From assembly GCF_028736215.1 (NCBI RefSeq), contig NZ_CP117883.1:558001-622000 (forward strand): a DNA stretch of 64,000 nucleotides. The letters run 5' to 3'. Source of the DNA: Mucilaginibacter sp. KACC 22773 (GTDB taxonomy: Bacteria; Bacteroidota; Bacteroidia; Sphingobacteriales; Sphingobacteriaceae). Below are positions 18,620 to 25,022 of this stretch, piece by piece (positions within the stretch are counted from its first letter, which is position 1; every line of letters begins with the position of its first letter). The notes below the pieces were generated by a model. That model had not been told where the DNA came from. It ran no database searches and saw nothing but the letters and a program-made list of their open reading frames with translations. The position numbers were made by a program, and so were the translations under genes.

Positions 18620-19195
18620 ATGACCGATAAATTTATACTCCGTTTTGTTGCAGCCGTTACCATATTTGTAATAGCGGTTGTTGTAGTATTAAACAGGCAC
18701 CTGATTCCGGGCCCCGCGGTTGCACCGGCATTTACGCCATACCTGCCTATGCTTAACGCGGTGCTAAATGGCGCCTGTACGGTGCTTTTATTGCTATCCT
18801 TATACTTTATTAAGCAAGGCAACATCACGGTGCATAAGCGGCTTAATATCCTTACGTTTTGTTTGTCATCAACATTCCTGGTATCCTATATCCTGTTTCA
18901 TTACCTTATGCGCCATGATACCTTGTATGGCGATGCCAATTTCGACGGCATCCTGTCTGATTCGGAACGAGCGCAGGCTGGTGGAATGCGTACTTTGTAC
19001 CTTTCTATTTTAACGCCACACATCATACTGGCGGCAGGTGTATTGCCGCTAATATTATTAAGTTTTTACCGCGGCCTGCAAATGCAGGTTGAAAAACACC
19101 GTAAACTGGTACGCTGGACGTTCCCGATATGGCTGTTTGTAACCATTACCGGGGTAATTGTTTATTTGATGATAAAGCCTTATTATAATTTTTAA
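18620..19195 (+). CDS. DUF420 membrane protein (YozB/CtaM-like oxidase maturation factor)
   Basis: 191 residues, five membrane spans. Conserved His residues lie in VHKRLNI, FHYLMRHDT and TPHIILA. DUF420 proteins occur next to oxidase genes, and CtaM of Gram-positives is needed for active aa3 oxidase. It is the last gene of the respiratory supercluster, 5 bp after the Sco gene. A GC-rich hairpin at 19209-19249 follows but lacks a clear T-tract. Confidence 0.85.
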   Translation: MTDKFILRFVAAVTIFVIAVVVVLNRHLIPGPAVAPAFTPYLPMLNAVLNGACTVLLLLSLYFIKQGNITVHKRLNILTFCLSSTFLVSYILFHYLMRHDTLYGDANFDGILSDSERAQAGGMRTLYLSILTPHIILAAGVLPLILLSFYRGLQMQVEKHRKLVRWTFPIWLFVTITGVIVYLMIKPYYNF

Positions 19196-19208
19196 CAGGT
19201 AGGTATAT

Positions 19209-19249
19209 AGCCCGGCATGCTTATTGGGGCGATGCCTTTGGCCCGGGCT
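19209..19249. other. GC-rich hairpin after the oxidase cluster
   Basis: AGCCCGG at 19209-19215 pairs with CCGGGCT at 19243-19249. A GGCAT/ATGCC pair lies inside as an alternative fold. It lies 14 bp after the DUF420 stop, so it may end or stabilise the long respiratory transcript. No T-tract follows, so intrinsic termination is doubtful. Confidence 0.4.
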
Positions 19250-19314
19250 GTGCATTCATACGCCCGCAGGCGTTGCGCTCGCGGCCGGTATCCATTTCCA
19301 TCCCTATCGCGTTT

Positions 19315-19407
19315 GTCTGAACTGCGGAATTTATGGAGTTAACTTAATTACACGAATTTTAAAAATTCCGGAAATTCTTTAATTCTATGAGTAATTCCGG
19401 TTCAGAC
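19315..19407. repeat. Palindromic MITE-like element, copy 1 (GTCTGAAC family)
   Basis: The ends are inverted copies: GTCTGAACTGCGGAATT at the left and the complement of GTCTGAACCGGAATTAC at the right. Shorter AATT-rich inverted words (AATTCTTTAATTC and others) fill the interior. The same ends occur at 36224-36309. It has no coding capacity. Confidence 0.65.
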
Positions 19408-19486
19408 TATATCTTTATGCTCACCGCCAGTGTTACTCTCCTCAATAGGTATCCCAATGTATAAGTTAAGAAATTAAGGTCGATTT

Positions 19487-19516
19487 AATATCGGACACAG
19501 AATGTCCAATATCGGA
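19487..19516. promoter_or_regulatory. Candidate operator: AATATCGGA direct repeats with inverted GGACA
   Basis: AATATCGGA occurs at 19487-19495 and 19508-19516, exactly 21 bp (two helical turns) apart. GGACA and TGTCC form an inverted repeat between and overlapping them (19493-19507). The arrangement looks like a protein-binding site but no gene begins nearby. Confidence 0.35.
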
Positions 19517-19653
19517 TAATGAAGTAAACACTTCGGCGTTGCGCATTCGAAATTCAGTTTTCGATATTATTTGGCCTCCTGTTTTTCTTAATTCAGCAAC
19601 TCAGGCTGGTATTCGCATCAATCCCGCTGCATCTGTTCGAATAGAAAGATTTA

Positions 19654-19699
19654 TTTATTTTTTGTTCAGGTGCGTTGCTCTTATCGAACAAAAAATAAA
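19654..19699. other. Perfect 14-bp hairpin in gene-free locus
   Basis: TTTATTTTTTGTTC at 19654-19667 pairs with its exact complement at 19686-19699 across an 18-nt loop. It lies far from any gene end and so is not an obvious terminator. Confidence 0.5.
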
Positions 19700-19770
19700 C
19701 GTTGAAACCTTATGCTTACTGCTTTTAGCATGCTCCCGATATAACCAGGCAAGTGTGCCACCCCGTACCA

Positions 19771-19840
19771 GGGTGTTTCAGGGTGTACCAGGGTGTTTCA
19801 GGGTGTTTCAGGGCGTTTCAGGGCGTACCAGGGTGTTTCA
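19771..19840. repeat. Tandem array of seven 10-bp units
   Basis: Seven decamers follow one another without gaps: GGGTGTTTCA, GGGTGTACCA, GGGTGTTTCA, GGGTGTTTCA, GGGCGTTTCA, GGGCGTACCA, GGGTGTTTCA. The flanking decamers aagtgtgcca, ccccgtacca and cactgtctca keep the register and look like decayed units. The period of about one DNA turn puts every unit on the same face of the helix. It lies about 230 bp upstream of a small membrane protein gene. Confidence 0.85.
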
Positions 19841-20052
19841 CACTGTCTCATTCCTGCCGGTACACACACTTTGTTGGTTATGCATAGTACCGAAAATTTG
19901 TAAAAACAACCTGTATTCAATTCATAGCCATTTGATGTAACCACTTGATAAGTTTGGTTATTAATCCCGGAGCCTACGGAGTTTTAAAATTAGAAAGTCG
20001 TAAGCAATTTTTTAGGCGTAATAGCCAATACCATTTATCCCAATTTATTACG

Positions 20053-20060
20053 TAAATTTG
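20053..20060 (+). promoter_or_regulatory. -7 promoter element TAAATTTG next to the start codon
   Basis: Exact TAnnTTTG match only 5 bp before the ATG at 20066. Transcription would begin at or within a base or two of the start codon, suggesting a leaderless mRNA. Confidence 0.4.
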
Positions 20061-20065
20061 CCTTC

Positions 20066-20347
20066 ATGAAACGGGTTTCAAAAATTATTCTTTTCGTAAT
20101 AGCCCTTGGCTTAATGGTAGGCGTAAGGCAGCCTGTAAAGGCCCAGTGCGCGCAATGTGCTGCAACTGTAGAGACTAACACCAAAAGCGGCGGTAACGCG
20201 GCTAAAGGCCTTAATAAGGGCATTTTGTTTTTGCTTGGTGCTCCTTATTTTGTGGTTGCTGTTGGCGGTTATATCTGGTATAAAAAATATCGCCGCAAAA
20301 ACGTTAACCTTAACGATATGAGGCACGAGACGCTTAATCTTAACTAA
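20066..20347 (+). CDS. Small exported membrane protein, conserved hypothetical
   Basis: 93 residues. A signal peptide (about 1-26, ending VKAQ) is followed by CAQCAATVETN, with a Cys pair right after the cleavage site, and then one membrane span at about 54-70 followed by the basic stretch KKYRRK. I recall similar small proteins in other Bacteroidota near oxidase or Sco genes. No function is known to me. A redox or metal role for the CxxC is a guess. Confidence 0.7.
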   Translation: MKRVSKIILFVIALGLMVGVRQPVKAQCAQCAATVETNTKSGGNAAKGLNKGILFLLGAPYFVVAVGGYIWYKKYRRKNVNLNDMRHETLNLN

Positions 20348-20362
20348 CATACAGAGAAAGAT

Positions 20363-20442
20363 CGTCATTGCGAGGTACAAAGCAATCCCCTACATGCACA
20401 TCACCATGCCTATCGGGGATTGCTTCGTGCCTCGCAATGACG
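20363..20442. repeat. CGTCATTGCGAGG palindromic element, copy A
   Basis: 28-bp arms at 20363-20390 and 20415-20442 are inverted copies with two mismatches, around a 24-nt loop. The outer ends are CGTCATTGCGAGG and its complement. It lies between two genes on the plus strand. Copies B and C are at 29371-29450 and 62978-63056. Confidence 0.85.
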
Positions 20443-20510
20443 GAGAAATATGTTAGGATAGTAATCGAAATAAAGAAGGCTTTACGTTAACATTTTCCCC
20501 ATTACCCACT

Positions 20511-20915
20511 ATGCCCGAAACGCCAAAATCATGGGCTATGCTCAACTGTAAATGTCCGCGTTGCCGCAGGGGCGATATGTTCCAGGGTGGGCCCTATAGT
20601 TTTGCCAACAAAATAAATTTAAACTGCCCGCATTGTAACCTGTACTTTGAAATTGAGCCCGGCTATTTTTACGCGGCTATGTATGTTAGTTACGCGCTTA
20701 ATGTGCTGGAGGCCCTGGGCCTTGCCTGGCTCACTTATTTAGTTACGCACAATTCCGATTCACCCTGGTTATATCTTGGTGTATTAATAGCCGGCTGTAT
20801 TTTACTGGCACCTATAAATTTCAGATATTCGCGGGTACTGTTGTTGTATTGGTTATCGCCAAAGATACATTACCAGGCTTATTTAGATACCGATGATTTA
20901 CCAGGAAAGTCTTGA
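20511..20915 (+). CDS. DUF983 family membrane protein
   Basis: 134 residues. Two Cys pairs (CKCPRC at 14-19 and CPHC at 39-42) form a likely zinc ribbon. Two membrane spans follow (about 53-75 and 85-105). The IEPGYFYAAMYVSY block is diagnostic of DUF983. Function is unknown. Its end overlaps the next gene by 23 bp. Confidence 0.85.
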   Translation: MPETPKSWAMLNCKCPRCRRGDMFQGGPYSFANKINLNCPHCNLYFEIEPGYFYAAMYVSYALNVLEALGLAWLTYLVTHNSDSPWLYLGVLIAGCILLAPINFRYSRVLLLYWLSPKIHYQAYLDTDDLPGKS

Positions 20916-21555
20916 TTTTTTAAAAGATCTGGCCGATAACAATAACCGCGAGTGGTTTACGGCCAATAAAGAACGCTACGATGCCGCGCGTGAAAACGTG
21001 ATTGATTTTACCGGCCAGATGCTTGCCAAATTGCAAAAGATTGACCCGGCCATTGATGAAACCATCGACGCCAAAAAACGCGTGATGCGCATTTACCGCG
21101 ATATCCGTTTCAGTAAGAATAAAACGCCATATAAAAATAATTTCGGGGTAAGCATTCCGTCCGGCGGTTCAAGAGGAGGTACGGTGGAGTTTTATTTGCA
21201 AATTCAGCCGGGCAATTCTTTTATAGGCGGTGGTTACTGGATGCCCGAGGCGCCCCACCTGAAAGTTATCCGCCAGGAAATTGATTATAATGCTTCGGAG
21301 TTGAAGAATATTATTGACGATAAGGAGTTTGTGAAGCTGTTTGGCGACTTCCGAAAACAAGAACAGCTAAAGTCTGTTCCTCGTGAATATGGTGCTGAAA
21401 ATGAAAACATCGACCTGCTAAAACTGAAAAGCTTTGTTGCCTGGCACAAAATAACCGACGAGGAAATAACTGCAGGGGGAGTCGTGCAACTGGTAGCCGA
21501 TATTTGCAGCAAAATATACCCGTTGAATGTTTTTCTGAAAAATGCGCTTGCATAG
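20893..21555 (+). CDS. DUF2461 / TIGR02453 family protein
   Basis: 220 residues, cytoplasmic. The opening FLKDLADNNNREWFTANKERY and the block RDIRFSKNKTPYKNNFG are the family hallmarks. The biochemical role is unknown. It overlaps the DUF983 gene by 23 bp, so the two are probably co-transcribed. An alternative downstream start is not supported because the conserved N-terminal block begins within a few residues of this ATG. Confidence 0.88.
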   Translation: MIYQESLDFLKDLADNNNREWFTANKERYDAARENVIDFTGQMLAKLQKIDPAIDETIDAKKRVMRIYRDIRFSKNKTPYKNNFGVSIPSGGSRGGTVEFYLQIQPGNSFIGGGYWMPEAPHLKVIRQEIDYNASELKNIIDDKEFVKLFGDFRKQEQLKSVPREYGAENENIDLLKLKSFVAWHKITDEEITAGGVVQLVADICSKIYPLNVFLKNALA

Positions 21556-21578
21556 TATACCCATTTAATATCTGTTTT

Positions 21579-22385
21579 ATGAAAATCAAATATCTTTTAT
21601 TAGCCGCTATTTTTTGTGTGGCCCTTAACTCATGTAAAATATTATCGCCAAAAGAGTATAGGTCGTTAGTCGCGCAGCGCGATTCATTGAATACCCGTAC
21701 CGGTAACCTGGAAGAAGAACTTTCGCGCCTGCAAAACGATACCGCGCGCCTGCACCGCCAGATTAACGATTTACGCGACAATAACAACGCCTTAAATAAC
21801 AACCTGGATGTTACATCAACCAAAGCAAACCAACTGGCTGTTGACCTGCAAAAGCGCGAGGCACGGTTAAAAGAGGTAGAAGAAATTCTGAAAAAGCGCG
21901 ACGAGGCTACCAATGCACTAAAAAATAAATTGCAAAAAGCATTACTGGGCTTTCAGCAAAGCGGTTTAACGGTGGATATTCGTAACGGCAAAGTATATGT
22001 ATCGCTTACAGATAAACTGTTGTTTCCGTCGGGGAGTATCATTATTGATGACAAAGGAAAAGAAGCCTTAAAACAACTGGCTGCGGTACTGAATAAAGAA
22101 CCAGACATCAACATGGCTGTTGAAGGCCATACCGACGATAAAAAAGTGAAAAATCTTGGCCAGATAAAAGATAACTGGGATTTGAGCGTACTGCGCGCCA
22201 CATCAGTAACCCGTTACCTTACCGAGGTTGAGATGGTCGACCCGCACCGACTCACCGCTACAGGTAAAGGCGAGTTTCAACCAATTGATACAGCCAATAC
22301 CGACGAAGCCCGCACCAAAAACCGTAGGATTGAAATTGTGCTCACTCCGAAACTGGATGAACTTTATAACCTGATAAGTAAATAA
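21579..22385 (+). CDS. OmpA family outer-membrane lipoprotein with coiled coil
   Basis: 268 residues from the ATG at 21579, chosen because it begins a lipoprotein signal (MKIKYLLLAA..ALNSC). An ATG at 21504 would add a non-signal extension overlapping the previous gene. Residues about 30-115 are a long charged coiled coil. The C-terminal OmpA-like domain (about 140-268) has VEGHTDD and the peptidoglycan-contact motif NTDEARTKNRRIEI. It likely tethers the outer membrane to the cell wall. A strong terminator follows. Confidence 0.9.
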   Translation: MKIKYLLLAAIFCVALNSCKILSPKEYRSLVAQRDSLNTRTGNLEEELSRLQNDTARLHRQINDLRDNNNALNNNLDVTSTKANQLAVDLQKREARLKEVEEILKKRDEATNALKNKLQKALLGFQQSGLTVDIRNGKVYVSLTDKLLFPSGSIIIDDKGKEALKQLAAVLNKEPDINMAVEGHTDDKKVKNLGQIKDNWDLSVLRATSVTRYLTEVEMVDPHRLTATGKGEFQPIDTANTDEARTKNRRIEIVLTPKLDELYNLISK

Positions 22386-22390
22386 AGACA

Positions 22391-22418
22391 AAAGCTCCCG
22401 AATCCTGGGAGCTTTTTT
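22391..22418 (+). terminator. Rho-independent terminator after the OmpA gene
   Basis: AAGCTCCC (22392-22399) pairs with GGGAGCTT (22407-22414), and the second arm runs into TTTTTTG. Confidence 0.85.
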
Positions 22419-22433
22419 GTTATTTGCTGCTGC

Positions 22434-22458
22434 CACCGCGGGTTTTCAACCCGCGGTG
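22434..22458. repeat. GC-rich perfect palindrome (CACCGCGGGTT)
   Basis: CACCGCGGGTT at 22434-22444 pairs exactly with 22448-22458 around a 3-nt loop. It sits just after a terminator, between convergent genes. A second small inverted pair (cagctttcagctg) follows. It looks like a REP-type sequence, though only one copy is in this window. Confidence 0.6.
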
Positions 22459-22605
22459 ATTATGGTTTCAGCTTTCAGCTGAACTATCTCAAACAAATGA
22501 TCAACCCGCAGTTTGCGTTAGTGCAGCGGATACGGGCCATGCGAATAAGCTTGTGAGGTATGAGCGGATAGCACGGCCGCAGGCAACGCCCTGATTATTT
22601 AAAGT

Positions 22606-22908
22606 TTATTCCATCTCTTCCATTAGCGTATTAAAAATCACAAACTTTTCATCAAACATTTGCTGATGGGTAGCCTGTAACTTGTGCAAATGGTTCATGT
22701 AATACTGCTGAAACTGATCAATGCTATCGGCATTGTACTGGATGCAGTAGGTAACCCCTTCGTTTGGAGAATCGATAACCCTTAAAATGCGGTGCGAGCT
22801 AAAATGCCCGGTAGCCATTACAGCCGGGATGTGAATGGTTTTCATATAATGAAGCCATTCGTTATGGATGGCTTCGTCAAGTATTATAGTATCGTTGTAT
22901 ACAATCAT
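22606..22908 (-). CDS. DUF4286 family protein
   Basis: 100 residues, cytoplasmic, opening MIVYNDTIILD and containing WLHYMKTIHIP, the conserved face of DUF4286. It is probably a ferredoxin-like (dimeric alpha-beta barrel) fold of unknown function. It stands alone on the minus strand with the repeat-bearing gap 22909-23063 in front of it. Confidence 0.8.
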   Translation of the reverse strand: MIVYNDTIILDEAIHNEWLHYMKTIHIPAVMATGHFSSHRILRVIDSPNEGVTYCIQYNADSIDQFQQYYMNHLHKLQATHQQMFDEKFVIFNTLMEEME

Positions 22909-22946
22909 GGGGCAAAGTTAGTTAATTAGGTTGATTGAGTTGATTA

Positions 22947-23061
22947 GGTGAGTGGTTGATTTAGTTGATTAAGTTAACTGGTTATTGACTGAATTGGGTT
23001 ATACATTTAAAAAACTTATTAGATGCTTTCTTAACCCATTCAATTCAATCAACCACTCACC
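22947..23061. repeat. 15-bp inverted repeat with inner inverted words
   Basis: GGTGAGTGGTTGATT (22947-22961) is the exact complement of 23047-23061. Inner words (ctgaattgggtt and aacccattcaat) are also complementary, so the whole 115 bp could fold into one long stem. It lies between the TPR gene's 3' end and the DUF4286 gene. Confidence 0.6.
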
Positions 23062-23063
23062 AA

Positions 23064-24869
23064 CTACGAGTCGGCTTTATCGCCCCTCAGCAACCTGAAC
23101 CGTTTGCGGGCTTCGTTGATCCAGAGACTGCCAGGATAATCGGTGATTATTTTTTGGTACCATGCTTTGGCACTTGTTTTATCGTCAAGGTGGTTTTCGT
23201 AAATATCGCCCAGCATAAAAACGGCGTCATCAGCCCAAAGCTCGGTAGGGTGATCGTTGAAGATTTTTTTGAGCAGAGGTACCGCGTCGTTATAGTTTTT
23301 CTGCTGAATGAAAATGCGCGATTTGGCCATTAATATATCATCGCTAAGGCTATTGCCCGGGAATTTTTTGTCGATACTATCTAAGGTCATTAAAGCCTTT
23401 TCGGGTTGTTCGGCAAAAATCTGTAGGTCGGCCCGGGCATATATTTTTAACGCAGCGCCGGCGCTATCGGCCGCGGTGTTATCATTAATTAGCAGTAACA
23501 GGTTGAGGGCGTCATTTGCTATCAATTGTGATGTAGCCGCTTTCAAAACATCCAGCTGTCCTTTGGCCCAGGTAAAATCGCCGGTATAATAGGCCATTTT
23601 TGCATTCCGAAATTTGGCATCCTGGGCGATGTTGGTATTCTCAAAACCTTTTTCAACCTGGCTATATGTCAGGGTGGCTTCCCATGGCAGATTATTCAGC
23701 ATATACACATCGCCCAAATCGAGTTTACAGCTTGCCAGCAGCTCGGTGCGGATATTGGGGATTGCGATGGCGCTCTCCAATAATTTTTGAGCATCATTAA
23801 GCTTGTGGAGTTTAAAAGCCTGCAAATTGGCCAGCTTTTGCATGGCAAAAACGGTATTGTTGTTGCGCCCAAATTCGGTAAGCAGGGCTATGTAATCCTG
23901 TTCAAGCCCCAGCAAATCGGCAGGCAGGTATTTGCCGGTAGTAACCTTTAAATTTTTGGTGTTGATGAGTTCGATCTTAGCCGGGATATATAAAGGATTG
24001 CCTGCACCTTTGGCAATAATATATTCGTAACCACGAATGGCGGCGTCATAAGCCTCGCTGGCGGTAAGGGTACGGCACAACTCATAAATGTTGTTGCCAT
24101 CGTCATTTTGCCTGCGGCTGAGTGCCAGGGCCTGGTTAAGCGCCAGGTCGTACTCTTTTTGCTGCATATACTGCCAGGTAAGCAATTCAACATAGATGGT
24201 TTGCTGCGGGTCTTTTTGAATACGCCTTAGCAATGCTGCCTTAAGCAGGTCATAATCGGCTGCACCTTCAAACACTATGGCAAAATTGCTTTCGGCCTGG
24301 GTAATGAAGCTTGGGTTTGCCGGCAAAAAATTAAGATACTCATCGGTAAGTGAAACCTTATCGCGTTTAAAACGATAGAGGTTGATGAGTTCGTAAGTAA
24401 AAGCTTCATCGTTTTTAAGCAGTTTACGGCCCTGTATAAATATTTTTATGGCATAATCAATATTGGCATTCTGGTAAAATTGGTTGGCCAGGCTGGCAAT
24501 CTCCATTTGATCGGCAGGCAGGTTTTTCAGCAGGTAATCATATATGGTGTTTGCTTTATCAAGCTTACCCTGCTGGGTGTAAATGGTGCCCAGCATAATC
24601 TGGTATTGGTTTATGCCGGGGTGTTTACGCTGCAGTTTTTTGGTAATATTTTCGGCCTCATCAAATTTTTTGAGGTTTAACAGGGTGTTTACGTAGTAAG
24701 AATAATAGGTTTCGTTGTTTTGCTTATATAGTTTTTCGTAAATTTCAAGCGCTTTTTGAGTTTCGCCATTGGCATTATATTGCATGGCCAGCTGGAGTTC
24801 GTTATCCTGTGCAAACAGTGTAACAGTGCCCAGCAAAACAAAAATAATAGTTGTAAATAAAACCCTCAT
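23064..24869 (-). CDS. Exported tetratricopeptide-repeat protein
   Basis: 601 residues with a cleavable signal peptide (about 1-20, ending LFAQ). TPR-like repeats are recognisable from about 25 to 135 (for example NGETQKALEIYEKLYKQ and QGKLDKANTIYDYLLKN) and again at about 400-595 (ALMTLDSIDKKFPGNSLSDD, AWYQKIITDYPGSLWI). It is periplasmic or outer-membrane associated and a likely scaffold. The end resembles the BamD-type repeat pair, though no lipobox is present. It is divergent from the S9-like gene. Confidence 0.85.
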   Translation of the reverse strand: MRVLFTTIIFVLLGTVTLFAQDNELQLAMQYNANGETQKALEIYEKLYKQNNETYYSYYVNTLLNLKKFDEAENITKKLQRKHPGINQYQIMLGTIYTQQGKLDKANTIYDYLLKNLPADQMEIASLANQFYQNANIDYAIKIFIQGRKLLKNDEAFTYELINLYRFKRDKVSLTDEYLNFLPANPSFITQAESNFAIVFEGAADYDLLKAALLRRIQKDPQQTIYVELLTWQYMQQKEYDLALNQALALSRRQNDDGNNIYELCRTLTASEAYDAAIRGYEYIIAKGAGNPLYIPAKIELINTKNLKVTTGKYLPADLLGLEQDYIALLTEFGRNNNTVFAMQKLANLQAFKLHKLNDAQKLLESAIAIPNIRTELLASCKLDLGDVYMLNNLPWEATLTYSQVEKGFENTNIAQDAKFRNAKMAYYTGDFTWAKGQLDVLKAATSQLIANDALNLLLLINDNTAADSAGAALKIYARADLQIFAEQPEKALMTLDSIDKKFPGNSLSDDILMAKSRIFIQQKNYNDAVPLLKKIFNDHPTELWADDAVFMLGDIYENHLDDKTSAKAWYQKIITDYPGSLWINEARKRFRLLRGDKADS

Positions 24870-24874
24870 CTAAT

Positions 24875-24882
24875 CAAAAATA
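24875..24882 (-). promoter_or_regulatory. -7 promoter element TATTTTTG close to the TPR gene start
   Basis: On the minus strand TATTTTTG ends 5 bp before the ATG of the TPR gene, again predicting a leaderless or nearly leaderless transcript. No clear -33 element was found. Confidence 0.35.
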
Positions 24883-25022
24883 GGTAATTAATACGAATGC
24901 CGCAGCCATTTTTAGTTAATATCCGTATAAAGATAACACCGGGTAAAATTGTAGTGACATGTTGATAACGTTAACTAATTTTATCTAATTTGACCTGATT
25001 AATAAAAATGGCATAAGCAAAT

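Larger units (their letters stand above)
19196..20065. other. 870-bp gene-free locus packed with repeats and hairpins
   Basis: No convincing coding sequence is present. An open frame at 19539-19940 has no protein character and runs through the repeats. In order it holds: a GC-rich hairpin (19209-19249), a GTCTGAAC-type palindromic element (19315-19407), two AATATCGGA direct repeats 21 bp apart flanking a GGACA/TGTCC inverted repeat (19487-19516), a perfect 14-bp inverted repeat (19654-19667 with 19686-19699), and a 10-bp tandem array (19771-19840). Confidence 0.75.

Noticed and set aside
19771..19840. CRISPR array
   Set aside because: Units are 10 bp and abut with no spacers; no cas genes in the window.
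19539..19940. 133-codon open frame across the gene-free locus
   Set aside because: No signal, domain or plausible composition; it runs through the 10-bp array, whose period breaks any coding constraint. No promoter or ribosome site supports it.
21504..21578. 25-codon extension of the OmpA lipoprotein
   Set aside because: Would bury the lipoprotein signal and overlap the previous gene by 52 bp.
21311..21913. 200-codon antisense frame over the DUF2461 and OmpA genes
   Set aside because: Spans two genes with clear families on the plus strand; its product is Ser/Arg/Phe-rich without pattern.
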